Source of the DNA: Pseudomonas guariconensis
GTDB lineage: Bacteria > Pseudomonadota > Gammaproteobacteria > Pseudomonadales > Pseudomonadaceae
Direction of reading: 5' to 3'
NCBI RefSeq assembly: GCF_900102675.1
Contig: NZ_FMYX01000014.1
Coordinates: forward strand, 1-64,000
Length of the DNA: 64,000 bases
Position 1 is the stretch's first letter. Each line of letters opens with the position of its first letter. Shown one piece after another: positions 1 through 8,110 of the stretch. The notes under the pieces are model-generated. The model searched no databases. It was not told the DNA's origin and was given only the letters and a program-made list of their open reading frames with translations. The translations under genes were made by a program, and so were the position numbers.

Positions 1-122
1 CCGCATGTGGGAGCCAGCGGTTTTTGCCTACTTTTGCCCAAGAGCAAAAGTAGGTCGCCGTAAAGGCGAAAAGCGCCGGTGGCGCCCCCACCAAACCCGG
101 ATATTCACCCAGCCTGAAAGCC
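1..122. repeat. Dispersed intergenic repeat, copy 1 (truncated by window edge)
   Basis: These 122 bases match 37371-37492 with only three substitutions (positions 95, 96 and 109); similarity stops abruptly after position 122. The unit contains a perfect 10-bp stem with a 6-nt loop (28-53, arms CTACTTTTGC/GCAAAAGTAG) and a small dyad around the GTCGCCGTAAAGGCG motif. The second copy is the outer part of the right arm of the large inverted-repeat island at 36.8-37.4 kb, so the window probably begins inside another such island. An open frame runs through it but has no independent support. Confidence 0.9.
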
Positions 123-218
123 AAACTTGCAGGAAGCTTCCTAAATCACCGCCAATTCCCCGCAACTCCCACCGCTCGCGTATCATTAGCCCCCTAACGG
201 CAACCCCCAGGACCCGCA

Positions 219-1160
219 ATGCTCGCCCTCCTCATCCAGACGCTGAACATCACGGCCCCGGTGTTCGCCATGCTGTTCATGGGCGTGCTCCTCAAACGCA
301 TCCGCCTGATCGACGACAGCTTCATCAAGGTCGCCTCGACCCTGGTCTTCAATGTCTGCATGCCAGCCTTACTGTTCCTGGGTATCTATCACGCCGACCT
401 CGCCACCGCAGTCAAGCCCGGAGTACTGGTCTATTTCATCATCGCCACCCTGGCAGGCTTCGCCATGGCCTGGGGCCTGGCCATCTGGCGCTGTCCGCCT
501 GTCGACCGGGGCATCTACACCCAGGGCGCCTTTCGCGGCAACAACGGTGTGATCGGCCTGGCCCTGGCGGCCAGTCTGTACGGTGACTACGGCATTTCCC
601 TGGGGGCAGTGCTCGCGGGGTTGGTAATCCTTTTGTACAACTCCCTGTCGGCAGTGGTCCTGGCGGTCTACAGCCCGGACCTGAAGTCCGACCCCTGGAG
701 CATCTGCAAGAGCATCCTGAGCAACCCGCTGATCATCAGCGTGCTGCTTGCCGCCCCCATGGCTTACGCCCAGATTCCATTGCCCAACTGGTTGCTCACC
801 TCCAGCGACTACTTGGCGCAAATGACCCTGCCGCTGGCACTGATCTGCATCGGTGGCACCTTGTCCCTCGCGGCGCTGCGTGACAGCGGCAGGCTGGCGA
901 TCGATGCCAGCCTGGTCAAGGTTGTCTGGCTGCCATTGCTCGGCACGCTGAGCGCCTGGTTATGGGGTTTTCGAGGAGCGGAACTGGGCATCCTGTTCCT
1001 CTATATCGGCAGCCCGACCGCCGCTGCCAGCTATGTGATGGCGCGGGCCGCCAATGGCAATCATGAGCTGGCAGCCTCGATCATCGTGATTACTACGCTA
1101 CTTGCTGCGATCACCACCAATATTGGCATTTTCATCTTGCAGTGGGGCGGATGGATCTAG
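219..1160 (+). CDS. AEC family transporter (auxin efflux carrier type permease)
   Basis: The 313-residue protein is almost wholly hydrophobic, with about ten predicted membrane segments split by a short hydrophilic centre (around residues 150-165). This is the AEC/MdcF-like architecture of inner-membrane carriers that export or import small carboxylates or amino-acid-like compounds. Polar residues inside the segments include the NNG motif near residue 107 and the C-terminal SPTAAASYVMA segment typical of the family. AGGA lies 7 nt upstream of the ATG. It is followed after 54 bp by the AroP-type permease on the same strand, so co-transcription is possible. The substrate cannot be read from sequence. 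Confidence 0.85.
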   Translation: MLALLIQTLNITAPVFAMLFMGVLLKRIRLIDDSFIKVASTLVFNVCMPALLFLGIYHADLATAVKPGVLVYFIIATLAGFAMAWGLAIWRCPPVDRGIYTQGAFRGNNGVIGLALAASLYGDYGISLGAVLAGLVILLYNSLSAVVLAVYSPDLKSDPWSICKSILSNPLIISVLLAAPMAYAQIPLPNWLLTSSDYLAQMTLPLALICIGGTLSLAALRDSGRLAIDASLVKVVWLPLLGTLSAWLWGFRGAELGILFLYIGSPTAAASYVMARAANGNHELAASIIVITTLLAAITTNIGIFILQWGGWI

Positions 1161-1214
1161 ATCCTTGACTGCAAATAACACCAACAACACTGCCTCCCGA
1201 ATTGAGGACACTTC

Positions 1215-2573
1215 ATGCAAGACCAGAGCACGCCCGAGCGGTTGCAGCGCGGGCTGAAGAATCGCCACATCCAGCTTATCGCGCTGGGCGGGGCCATCGG
1301 CACCGGGCTTTTCCTGGGAATCGCCCAGACCATCCAGTTGGCCGGCCCGTCCGTTCTGCTGGGCTATGCCATCGCTGGATTGATGGCTTTTCTGATCATG
1401 CGCCAACTCGGCGAGATGGTGGTCGAAGAGCCGGTCGCTGGCAGCTTCAGCCACTTCGCCCATCAGTACTGGAGCGAGTTCGCAGGTTTTGTCTCAGGCT
1501 GGAACTACTGGGTGGTGTATGTGCTGGTCGGCATGGCCGAACTCACGGCCGTCGGTATCTACGTGCAGTACTGGTGGCCGGATTTCCCCACCTGGGCCAC
1601 CGCAGCGATCTTCTTCGTGGTGATCAACGCCATCAACCTGACCCAGGTGAAGGTCTACGGTGAACTGGAGTTCTGGTTCGCCCTGGTCAAGGTGGTGGCC
1701 ATCGTCAGCATGATCGGCTTTGGTGCCTGGCTGCTGGGCAGTGGCCATGGCGGGCCGGACGCCAGTGTTGCCAACCTGTGGCAGTACGGTGGGTTCTTCC
1801 CCAACGGCATCACCGGGCTCATCATGGCCCTGGCGGTGATCATGTTCTCCTTCGGCGGGTTGGAACTGGTGGGAATCACCGCTGCTGAAGCGGACAACCC
1901 CCGTGAAAGCATTCCGAAGGCCACCAACCAGGTGGTCTATCGCATCCTGATTTTCTACATCGGCGCCCTTGCGGTGCTGTTGTCGCTCTACCCTTGGCAG
2001 AAAGTCGTGCAAGGCGGCAGCCCGTTCGTGATGATCTTCCACGAACTGGATAGCGATCTGGTGGCGACCATCCTCAACATCGTGGTGCTCACCGCTGCGC
2101 TGTCGGTGTACAACAGCTGCGTATACGCCAACAGCCGCATGCTGTTCGGCCTGGCCAGCCAGGGCGATGCCCCGCGTCAATTGCTGAAAGTCAGCCGCCG
2201 GGGTGTGCCGCTGACCGCGTTGGGTGTCTCTGCGCTGGCGACAGGGCTTTGCGTGCTGATCAACTATCTGATGCCGGGGGAGGCCTTCGGCTTGCTGATG
2301 GCGCTGGCAGTATCGGCACTGGTTATCAACTGGGCGAGCATCAGCATCACCCACCTGAAGTTCCGCAAGGCCAAGCTGGCGGCGGGCATCATGCCGTTCT
2401 ACCGCAGTCTGGGACATCCGCTGACCAACTACCTGTGCCTGGCATTCATCGTGTTGATCTTGGTGGTGATGTACCTGACGCCACCGATCCGCATTTCCGT
2501 GATGCTGATCCCGCTGTGGATCGCGGTCTTGTGGGTGGCGTTCAAGTTGAAGAAGGCTCGCCAAGCCAGATAA
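1215..2573 (+). CDS. aroP: Aromatic amino acid permease, AroP type
   Basis: A 452-residue APC-superfamily (AAT family) symporter with twelve expected membrane helices. The N-terminus carries the family signature RGLKNRHIQLIALGGAIGTG followed by LFLG, and the helix 2-3 region has MRQLGEMVVEEPVAGSFSHF. Through VINAINL, GGLELVGITAAEADNP and YNSCVYANSRMLFGLA it resembles E. coli AroP closely, which argues for uptake of Phe/Tyr/Trp with protons across the inner membrane. The closest alternative is PheP or another paralogue, since pseudomonads carry more than one AroP. It ends in front of a strong 15-bp stem-loop. Confidence 0.88.
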   Translation: MQDQSTPERLQRGLKNRHIQLIALGGAIGTGLFLGIAQTIQLAGPSVLLGYAIAGLMAFLIMRQLGEMVVEEPVAGSFSHFAHQYWSEFAGFVSGWNYWVVYVLVGMAELTAVGIYVQYWWPDFPTWATAAIFFVVINAINLTQVKVYGELEFWFALVKVVAIVSMIGFGAWLLGSGHGGPDASVANLWQYGGFFPNGITGLIMALAVIMFSFGGLELVGITAAEADNPRESIPKATNQVVYRILIFYIGALAVLLSLYPWQKVVQGGSPFVMIFHELDSDLVATILNIVVLTAALSVYNSCVYANSRMLFGLASQGDAPRQLLKVSRRGVPLTALGVSALATGLCVLINYLMPGEAFGLLMALAVSALVINWASISITHLKFRKAKLAAGIMPFYRSLGHPLTNYLCLAFIVLILVVMYLTPPIRISVMLIPLWIAVLWVAFKLKKARQAR

Positions 2574-2608
2574 GAACGGCGGCGGCTTCGTCGCGGATGA
2601 ATCCACTT

Positions 2609-2652
2609 CCACAGGTGTTGCGCACTGAATGAAGGCAGCGCAATACCTGTGG
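2609..2652. terminator. REP-like stem-loop between convergent genes
   Basis: Fifteen-base arms (2609-2623 and 2638-2652) pair with one G-T wobble around a 14-nt loop. It lies between the ends of aroP (+) and the CMD-family gene (-). The flanks, TTCGTCGCGGATGAATCCAC to the left and GGCCGCGAAGCGG to the right, resemble P. putida REP elements. There is no U-run, so termination would have to be factor-assisted; an RNA 3'-end stabilising role is equally possible. Confidence 0.6.
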
Positions 2653-2693
2653 GTGTGGTAAGGCCGCGAAGCGGAGGGGCATTGAAGACGGCT

Positions 2694-3068
2694 TCAGCCT
2701 TCGTAGCTGTCGATCACTTCCTGTGCCGCGCGGAACGCATCGATTGCCGCTGGCACCCCCGCATACACAGCGCAGTGCAGCAGCGCTTCGCGAATCTCTT
2801 CCACGGTGCAGCCGTTGTTCAATGCACCGCGGACATGGCCTTTGAGCTCCTGAGGGCATTTGAGGGCGGTCAAGGCGGCCAAGGTGATCAGGCTGCGGGT
2901 CTTGAGTGGCAACCCTTCACGGGCCCAGACGCTGCCCCAGGCGTGTTCGTTGACGAAGTCCTGCAGTGGCTGGGTGAAGTCGGTGGCGTTGTTCAGTGCC
3001 CGGTCGACGAACGCATCGCCCATGACCTGGCGGCGTATCTGCTCGCCGGATTTTCTCGAGTCGGTCAT
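2694..3068 (-). CDS. Carboxymuconolactone decarboxylase (CMD) family protein
   Basis: A 124-residue all-helical AhpD/CMD-fold protein. It resembles PcaC (4-carboxymuconolactone decarboxylase) in the segments HAWGSVWAREGLPLKTRSLI, TLAALTALKCPQELKGHVR and LLHCAVYAGVPAA. It lacks a CxxC pair, so it is not the AhpD peroxidase type. No pca genes surround it, so a beta-ketoadipate role is not supported by context and the substrate is unknown. I chose the ATG at 3068 over an in-frame TTG two codons upstream because AGGA sits 7 nt before it. It is downstream of the antiporter gene on the same strand with a 10-bp gap. Confidence 0.85.
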   Translation of the reverse strand: MTDSRKSGEQIRRQVMGDAFVDRALNNATDFTQPLQDFVNEHAWGSVWAREGLPLKTRSLITLAALTALKCPQELKGHVRGALNNGCTVEEIREALLHCAVYAGVPAAIDAFRAAQEVIDSYEG

Positions 3069-3078
3069 ATCCAATTCC

Positions 3079-4164
3079 TTAGTGTTGACGGCGCCAGGCG
3101 CGTACCGTGGTGTACAGCAGCACCAGGCCGAGCACGGGCATTACGTAGAACAGCATGAGCCGCTCCAGGCGGCCAGCCAGCGGCATGCCGGTGGTGAACG
3201 CCACCACATGCAGGCCATAGGCCAGATACAGGCAAAGGAACACCAGGCCTTCAGCGCGGGTGACCCGGTAGCCGGAATAGAACACCGGCAGGCTCAGTGC
3301 CGCGACGCCCAACATCACCGGTAAGTCGAAGTCCAAGGCATTGGGTGAGATCGACAAGGGTGTCGGGGTGACCAGGGCGGTCAGACCCAGCACGGCCAGC
3401 AGGTTGAACAGGTTGCTGCCGATCACCGTGCCTACTGCGATCTCCCGTTCACCTCGCAAGGCGGCGATCAATGCTGCTGCGAGCTCGGGCAGCGATGTGC
3501 AGACCGCGACAACCGTAAGGCCGATGATTCGCTCGGAAAGACCCAGGTCGGTGGCGACCTCGACCGCCGCCTCCAGCAGCAGGTGGCCTCCCAGGCTCAG
3601 CAAGCCCAGGCCGAACAGTACTTGCAGCGCGGCGCCGCTCCAGAAGCGTGGAGCGCTGCTATGAATGGCCTCGGGGGCCGGGTAGGTCCGGGCGTAGTGG
3701 CGTGACTGGTGCCAGAGCATGGCCAGATAACCCAGCAGACCAAGCAAGAGCAGCAGGCCTTCGAGCCGCCCCAGCTGTCCGTTGATTGCCAGCAGATAGA
3801 CCAGCGCGCTGGCGGCGATCATCAGCGGGATGTCCAGACGCACCAGTTGCCGGGAAACCCGCAAGGGAATGATCAACGCAGCCAGGCCGAGAATCACCAG
3901 CACATTGAAGATATTGCTGCCGACCACGCTGCCCACTGCGACGTCCGGTGCCCCCTGGTAGGCCGCTTGCAGGCTCACGGTCAGTTGCGGCGCGGTACTG
4001 CCGAAAGCCACCAGACTCAGACCGATGATCAGCGGGCGTACGTGCAGGCGCGTGGCCAGGCGCAAGGCAGCGCGTACCAAAAGCTCCGCGCCGATGACGA
4101 GCAGCACGAGGCCCACGCCCAGTTGCAGAAGGCTGAAGGTGGGAAGGGTGGCCAGGTCGAAAAT
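3079..4164 (-). CDS. Calcium/sodium antiporter (CaCA family, YrbG-like), probable ATT start
   Basis: An inner-membrane Ca2+/cation exchanger with two inverted halves. Each carries an alpha repeat: FGSTAPQLTVSLQAA with VGSVVGSNIFN in the first, TSLPELAAALIAAL with VGTVIGSNLFN in the second. About ten membrane segments are expected. The first canonical start codon in frame is GTG at 4116, but it lies inside helix 1 and has no ribosome site. Upstream to the in-frame TGA at 4192-4194 there is no ATG, GTG or TTG. ATT at 4164 has AGGAG 8 nt before it and adds IFDLATLPTFSLLQLG, completing helix 1, for 361 residues. The rlpA-like gene ends 20 bp upstream, so the two are probably co-transcribed. Family assignment is firm; the ATT start is an inference. 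Confidence 0.85.
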   Translation of the reverse strand: MFDLATLPTFSLLQLGVGLVLLVIGAELLVRAALRLATRLHVRPLIIGLSLVAFGSTAPQLTVSLQAAYQGAPDVAVGSVVGSNIFNVLVILGLAALIIPLRVSRQLVRLDIPLMIAASALVYLLAINGQLGRLEGLLLLLGLLGYLAMLWHQSRHYARTYPAPEAIHSSAPRFWSGAALQVLFGLGLLSLGGHLLLEAAVEVATDLGLSERIIGLTVVAVCTSLPELAAALIAALRGEREIAVGTVIGSNLFNLLAVLGLTALVTPTPLSISPNALDFDLPVMLGVAALSLPVFYSGYRVTRAEGLVFLCLYLAYGLHVVAFTTGMPLAGRLERLMLFYVMPVLGLVLLYTTVRAWRRQH

Positions 4165-4183
4165 GGTTGGGACTCCTGTCAGA

Positions 4184-4558
4184 TCAGTCGCTCAGCCCTT
4201 GTACCCGGACGCGCGCCGTTCCGCTACGGATCATCCCGATTTTTTCTGCGGCAGCCCGTGACAGGTCGATCAGTCGGCCTCGCGTGTGCGGGCCGCGGTC
4301 GTTGATACGCACGACGACGCTGCGCTTGTTGCTCAGGTTGGTCACCAGTACGCGGCTGCCAAAAGGCAGGCTGCGGTGGGCGGCGGTCAGGCCATGCTGG
4401 TTGAAGGGTTCGCCGCTGGCGGTGCGTTTGCCGTGGTGACGGGAGCCGTAATAAGAGGCAGTGCCGGTCTGGTCGTAACCGCGGGAATCGATATCGTGAC
4501 TGGCGCAGCCGGCCAGCAGGGAAAAGAGGGCGAGGGTGCCGAGGGAACGCTTGATCAA
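4184..4558 (-). CDS. RlpA-like septal ring / lytic transglycosylase family lipoprotein
   Basis: A 124-residue protein with a lipoprotein signal (LFSLLAGCAS, lipidated Cys near residue 18) followed directly by one double-psi beta-barrel domain. Family hallmarks are GTASYYGSRHHGKRTASGE, NQHGLTAAHRSLPFGSRVLV and VVVRINDRGPHTRGRLIDLS. The Asp of INDRGP is the conserved barrel residue needed for activity in RlpA enzymes that cleave denuded glycan. There is no SPOR domain, so it is a short RlpA paralogue rather than full-length RlpA. Location is inferred to be the outer membrane. It sits 20 bp upstream of the antiporter start. Confidence 0.88.
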   Translation of the reverse strand: MIKRSLGTLALFSLLAGCASHDIDSRGYDQTGTASYYGSRHHGKRTASGEPFNQHGLTAAHRSLPFGSRVLVTNLSNKRSVVVRINDRGPHTRGRLIDLSRAAAEKIGMIRSGTARVRVQGLSD

Positions 4559-4697
4559 GTCGAAAGCTCCAGGACTGCGGTTTCAGGGCGCTACGCACCC
4601 CATCGCCTGCTTCGCCAGCGTCCACAGGATGGCGGCTATACCTCCTGCGGAAGCTGGCGATGCCTGCGTTGGACTGCCTAGCAGCCCCAGAACAGAA

Positions 4698-6143
4698 TCA
4701 CCCTTCGAGCTTGGCTTTGAGCAATTGGTTCACTTGCCCCGGGTTGGCTTTGCCCTTGGATGCCTTCATTGCCTGGCCGACGAAGAAGCCGAACATCTTG
4801 CCACGCTTGGCCTCGTCGGCGGCGCGGTACTGTTCGACCTGTTCGGCGTTGGCAGCGAGCATCTCGTCGAGCATCTTTTCGATCGCACCGGTGTCGGTCA
4901 CCTGCTTGAGGCCTTTGCTTTCGATGATGCTGTCAGCGTCGCCTTCACCGGCGGCCATGGCCTCGAACACTGTCTTGGCGATCTTGCCGCTGATGGTGTT
5001 GTCACGGATGCGCAGCAGCATGCCGCCGAGCTGCTCGGCAGTGACGGGGGCTTGGTCGATCTCCACCCCCAGCTTGTTGAGCAGGCTGCCCAGCTCGACC
5101 ATCACCCAGTTGGCGGCGAGCTTGGCGTCGCCACCGATGCGGGCGACTTCCTCGAAGTAGTCGGCCTGTTCGCGGCTAGCTGCCAATACGTTGGCGTCAT
5201 AGGCCGACAGGCCGTACTGGCTCTGGAAACGCTCGACTTTCTGCTGCGGCAGTTCCGGCAGGCTGGCGCGGGTAGCTTCGAGGAAGGCGTCCTCGATCAC
5301 CACTGGCAGCAGGTCCGGGTCGGGGAAGTAACGGTAGTCGTTGGCCTCCTCCTTGCTGCGCATCGAGCGCGTTTCGTCTTTGTTCGGGTCGTACAGACGG
5401 GTTTCCTGGACAACCTTGCCGCCGTCCTCGATGAGGTCGATCTGGCGTTGGATCTCGCTGTTGATCGCACGCTCGATGAAGCGGAACGAGTTGACGTTCT
5501 TGATCTCGCAGCGGGTGCCGAACTCGGTCTGGCCTTTCGGGCGGACCGAAACGTTGCAGTCGCAGCGCAGCGAGCCTTCGGCCATGTTGCCGTCGCAGAT
5601 ACCCAGGTAGCGGACCAGGGCGTGGATTGCCTTGACGTAGGCCACGGCTTCCTTGGCGCTGCGCATGTCCGGTTCGGAGACGATTTCCAGCAGTGGCGTA
5701 CCGGCGCGGTTCAGGTCGATGCCGGTGGAGCCGCTGAAGTCTTCGTGCAGGCTCTTGCCGGCGTCTTCCTCCAAGTGCGCGCGGGTGATGCCGATGCGCT
5801 TGATGGTGCCGTCTTCCAGGGCGATGTCCAGGTGGCCCTTGCCGACGATCGGTAGGTCCATCTGGCTGATCTGGTAGCCCTTGGGCAGGTCCGGGTAGAA
5901 GTAGTTCTTGCGCGCGAACACGTTGCGCTTGCCGATTTCGGCGTCGATCGCCAGGCCGAACATGCAGGCCATGCGCACGGCTTCCTGGTTCAGCACCGGC
6001 AGAACGCCGGGCATGCCGAGGTCGACCAGGCTGGCCTGGGTGTTCGGCTCGGAGCCGAAGGTGGTGGCGCTGCCGGAGAAGATCTTCGACTGGGTGGCGA
6101 GCTGGGTATGAATCTCCAGCCCGATCACAACTTCCCATTGCAT
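4698..6143 (-). CDS. gatB: Asp-tRNA(Asn)/Glu-tRNA(Gln) amidotransferase subunit B
   Basis: GatB activates the side chain of mischarged Glu-tRNA(Gln) or Asp-tRNA(Asn) and accepts ammonia tunnelled from GatA. At 481 residues it has normal length. The catalytic cradle begins with IGLEIHTQL (residues 7-15) and includes FYPDLPKGYQISQMD, HLEEDAGK and ADYFEEVAR; the C-terminal quarter is the helical YqeY tRNA-binding tail. It is the last gene of a gatC-gatA-gatB operon, 11 bp after gatA. Its presence implies that this organism makes at least one amide aminoacyl-tRNA by the indirect route. Confidence 0.97.
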   Translation of the reverse strand: MQWEVVIGLEIHTQLATQSKIFSGSATTFGSEPNTQASLVDLGMPGVLPVLNQEAVRMACMFGLAIDAEIGKRNVFARKNYFYPDLPKGYQISQMDLPIVGKGHLDIALEDGTIKRIGITRAHLEEDAGKSLHEDFSGSTGIDLNRAGTPLLEIVSEPDMRSAKEAVAYVKAIHALVRYLGICDGNMAEGSLRCDCNVSVRPKGQTEFGTRCEIKNVNSFRFIERAINSEIQRQIDLIEDGGKVVQETRLYDPNKDETRSMRSKEEANDYRYFPDPDLLPVVIEDAFLEATRASLPELPQQKVERFQSQYGLSAYDANVLAASREQADYFEEVARIGGDAKLAANWVMVELGSLLNKLGVEIDQAPVTAEQLGGMLLRIRDNTISGKIAKTVFEAMAAGEGDADSIIESKGLKQVTDTGAIEKMLDEMLAANAEQVEQYRAADEAKRGKMFGFFVGQAMKASKGKANPGQVNQLLKAKLEG

Positions 6144-6154
6144 GTGTGAATTCC

Positions 6155-7606
6155 TCAGAAGCCGTTAGGGGCGCGGGTGTGCCAGTCGGTGACTTGCTGG
6201 TAACGGTGCGCGACGTTGAGCAGGCGGCCTTCCTGGAAGTACGGCGCCAGCAGCTGCACGCCGACCGGCAGGCCTTCGACGAAGCCGGCTGGCATCGACA
6301 GGCCCGGCAGGCCGGCCAGGTTGGCGGTAATGGTGTAGACGTCTTCCAGGTAGGCGGCGACCGGGTCGCTGCTCTTGGCACCGAGCTTCCAGGCCGGGTT
6401 CGGCGTGGTTGGGCCGAGGATTACGTCGACCTGCTCGAAGGCGGCCATGAAGTCGTTCTTGATCAGTCGGCGGATCTGCTGCGCCTTGACGTAGTAGGCG
6501 TCGTAATAGCCAGCCGACAGGGCGTAGGTGCCGACCATGATGCGCCGTTGCACTTCGATGCCGAAGCCTTCGCCGCGGGAGCGCTTGTACAGGTCGGTGA
6601 GGTCCTTGGGCTCCTCGCAGCGGTAGCCGAAGCGCACGCCGTCGAAGCGCGACAGGTTGGAGGAGGCCTCGGCGGGCGCGATCACGTAGTACGCCGGGAT
6701 CGCGTGCTGCATGTTCGGCAGGCTGATTTCCTTGATCACCGCGCCGAGCTTTTCGAGCTCCTTGACGCTGGCCTGGATCAGGTCGGCGATGCGTGGGTCG
6801 AGGCCGGCACCGAAGTATTCCTTCGGCAAGCCGATGCGCAGGCCTTCGAGCGGTGCATTCAGGCTGGCGCTGTAGTCCGGCACCGGCTCGTCGATGCTGG
6901 TGGAGTCCTTGGCGTCGAAGCCGGCCATGCCCTGCAGCAGCAAGGCGCAGTCCTCGGCGGTGCGAGCCATCGGGCCGCCTTGGTCGAGGCTCGAGGCGTA
7001 GGCGATCATGCCCCAGCGCGAGACGCGACCGTAGGTCGGCTTCAGACCGGTGAGGTTGGTCAGTGCAGCCGGCTGGCGGATCGAACCGCCGGTGTCGGTG
7101 CCGGTGGCGGCCGGCAGCAGGCGCGCGGCCACTGCAGCGGCGGAACCACCCGAAGAACCGCCAGGGACGTGCTCGAGGTTCCAGGGGTTCTTCACCGGGC
7201 CATAGTGGCTGGATTCGTTGGCCGAGCCCATGGCGAACTCGTCCATGTTGGTCTTGCCCAGGGTGACCATGCCGGCTTCGGCCAGCTTGGCGACCACGGT
7301 GGCATCATAGGGCGCCTTGAAGTTGTCGAGCATCTTCGAGCCGCAGCTGGTGCGGATGCCGTTGGTGCAGAACAGGTCCTTGTGGGCGATCGGTGCGCCG
7401 AGCAGGGGGCTGTTCTCGCCGGCAGCGCGACGGGCGTCGGCGGCGCGGGCCTGTTGCAGGGCCTGCTCTTCGGTAATGCTGATGAAACTGTTGATCTGAG
7501 GGTCGAGCTGCTTGATGCGCGCCAGCAGGGCGCCGGTCAGCTCTTCGGAGGAAAACGACTTGTCGGCGAGTCCACGGGTGATCTCGGCCAGGGTCAATTG
7601 ATGCAT
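6155..7606 (-). CDS. gatA: Asp-tRNA(Asn)/Glu-tRNA(Gln) amidotransferase subunit A
   Basis: GatA is the glutaminase subunit and releases ammonia from glutamine for GatB. The 483-residue protein has the amidase-signature fold with the Ser-cisSer-Lys triad: Lys in GAPIAHKDLF (residue 76), cis-Ser in GGSSGGSAAAVAA and nucleophile Ser in TDTGGSIRQPAA. Length and ends are normal (MHQLTLAEI at the start). It is the middle gene of the operon, 15 bp after gatC, with 11 bp to gatB. Confidence 0.97.
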   Translation of the reverse strand: MHQLTLAEITRGLADKSFSSEELTGALLARIKQLDPQINSFISITEEQALQQARAADARRAAGENSPLLGAPIAHKDLFCTNGIRTSCGSKMLDNFKAPYDATVVAKLAEAGMVTLGKTNMDEFAMGSANESSHYGPVKNPWNLEHVPGGSSGGSAAAVAARLLPAATGTDTGGSIRQPAALTNLTGLKPTYGRVSRWGMIAYASSLDQGGPMARTAEDCALLLQGMAGFDAKDSTSIDEPVPDYSASLNAPLEGLRIGLPKEYFGAGLDPRIADLIQASVKELEKLGAVIKEISLPNMQHAIPAYYVIAPAEASSNLSRFDGVRFGYRCEEPKDLTDLYKRSRGEGFGIEVQRRIMVGTYALSAGYYDAYYVKAQQIRRLIKNDFMAAFEQVDVILGPTTPNPAWKLGAKSSDPVAAYLEDVYTITANLAGLPGLSMPAGFVEGLPVGVQLLAPYFQEGRLLNVAHRYQQVTDWHTRAPNGF

Positions 7607-7621
7607 GGCAGGCTGTTTCCC

Positions 7622-7909
7622 TTACTCGATGACTTTCGGAACCAGGTACAGGCCGTTTTCGGTCGCCGGGGCGATGGCCTGGTAGCGGTCACGCTGATTG
7701 CTTTCGGTAACCTGGTCGGGGCGCAGACGCTGGCTGGCCTCCAGAGGGTGGGCCAGGGGTTCGATGCCGTTGGTGTCGACGGCTTGCATCTGGTCGACCA
7801 GCCCGAGAATACTGTTCAAGGCATCGGTAATGCGTGGCAGTTCGCCTTCATTCAGGCCCAGGCGGGCCAGATGGGCGATCTTTTCCACGTCGCAGCGTTG
7901 AAGCGCCAT
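7622..7909 (-). CDS. gatC: Asp-tRNA(Asn)/Glu-tRNA(Gln) amidotransferase subunit C
   Basis: A 95-residue GatC, the belt-like subunit that wraps GatA and GatB and stabilises the complex. It shows the usual VEKIAHLARLGLNEGE helix, the ILGLVDQMQAVDTNGIEPL segment and the conserved LRPDQV stretch. The frame stays open upstream, but I chose ATG 7909 because homologues begin with MAL-R-DVEKIAHLA and the upstream extension shows no conservation I recognise. It is the first gene of gatCAB and is divergent from mreB across about 200 bp. Confidence 0.95.
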   Translation of the reverse strand: MALQRCDVEKIAHLARLGLNEGELPRITDALNSILGLVDQMQAVDTNGIEPLAHPLEASQRLRPDQVTESNQRDRYQAIAPATENGLYLVPKVIE

Positions 7910-8015
7910 GGGGATCTCCAGGAAAAACGGAACGGATAGGGTCCGTGGTGAGGAACATGCCAGCCGATCGATGGTCATACGGCCGCGATCATCTGCTGGC
8001 GTGCTCGGAAAAACT

Positions 8016-8034
8016 GCCAATTTAACATATTGGC
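8016..8034. promoter_or_regulatory. AT-rich dyad in the gatC-mreB divergent region
   Basis: GCCAAT and ATTGGC form a 6-bp inverted repeat around a 7-nt A/T spacer inside the 201-bp divergent intergenic region. It could be a protein-binding site or part of overlapping promoters. On the + strand TTGCCC about 16 bp before TTAGAG is a possible sigma-70 promoter for mreB. Both readings are weak. Confidence 0.25.
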
Positions 8035-8110
8035 TCCTTGCCCAAAATCCCCGCCATTGTTAGAGTTTGCCGCACTTTTTTACCCACGCTTTGCCTAGGG
8101 TCACTTTCCC

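Noticed and set aside
5..586. 193-codon open frame at the left edge
   Set aside because: It runs through the dispersed repeat and then overlaps the AEC transporter in another frame; it has no domain or ribosome site.
4536..5855. Long antisense frame opposite gatB
   Set aside because: It mirrors gatB codon structure, as is common for high-GC genes; no recognisable family.
6146..7939. 597-codon frame antisense to gatA and gatC
   Set aside because: Shadow of GC-skewed third positions; low-complexity Val/Gly/Leu composition and no domain.
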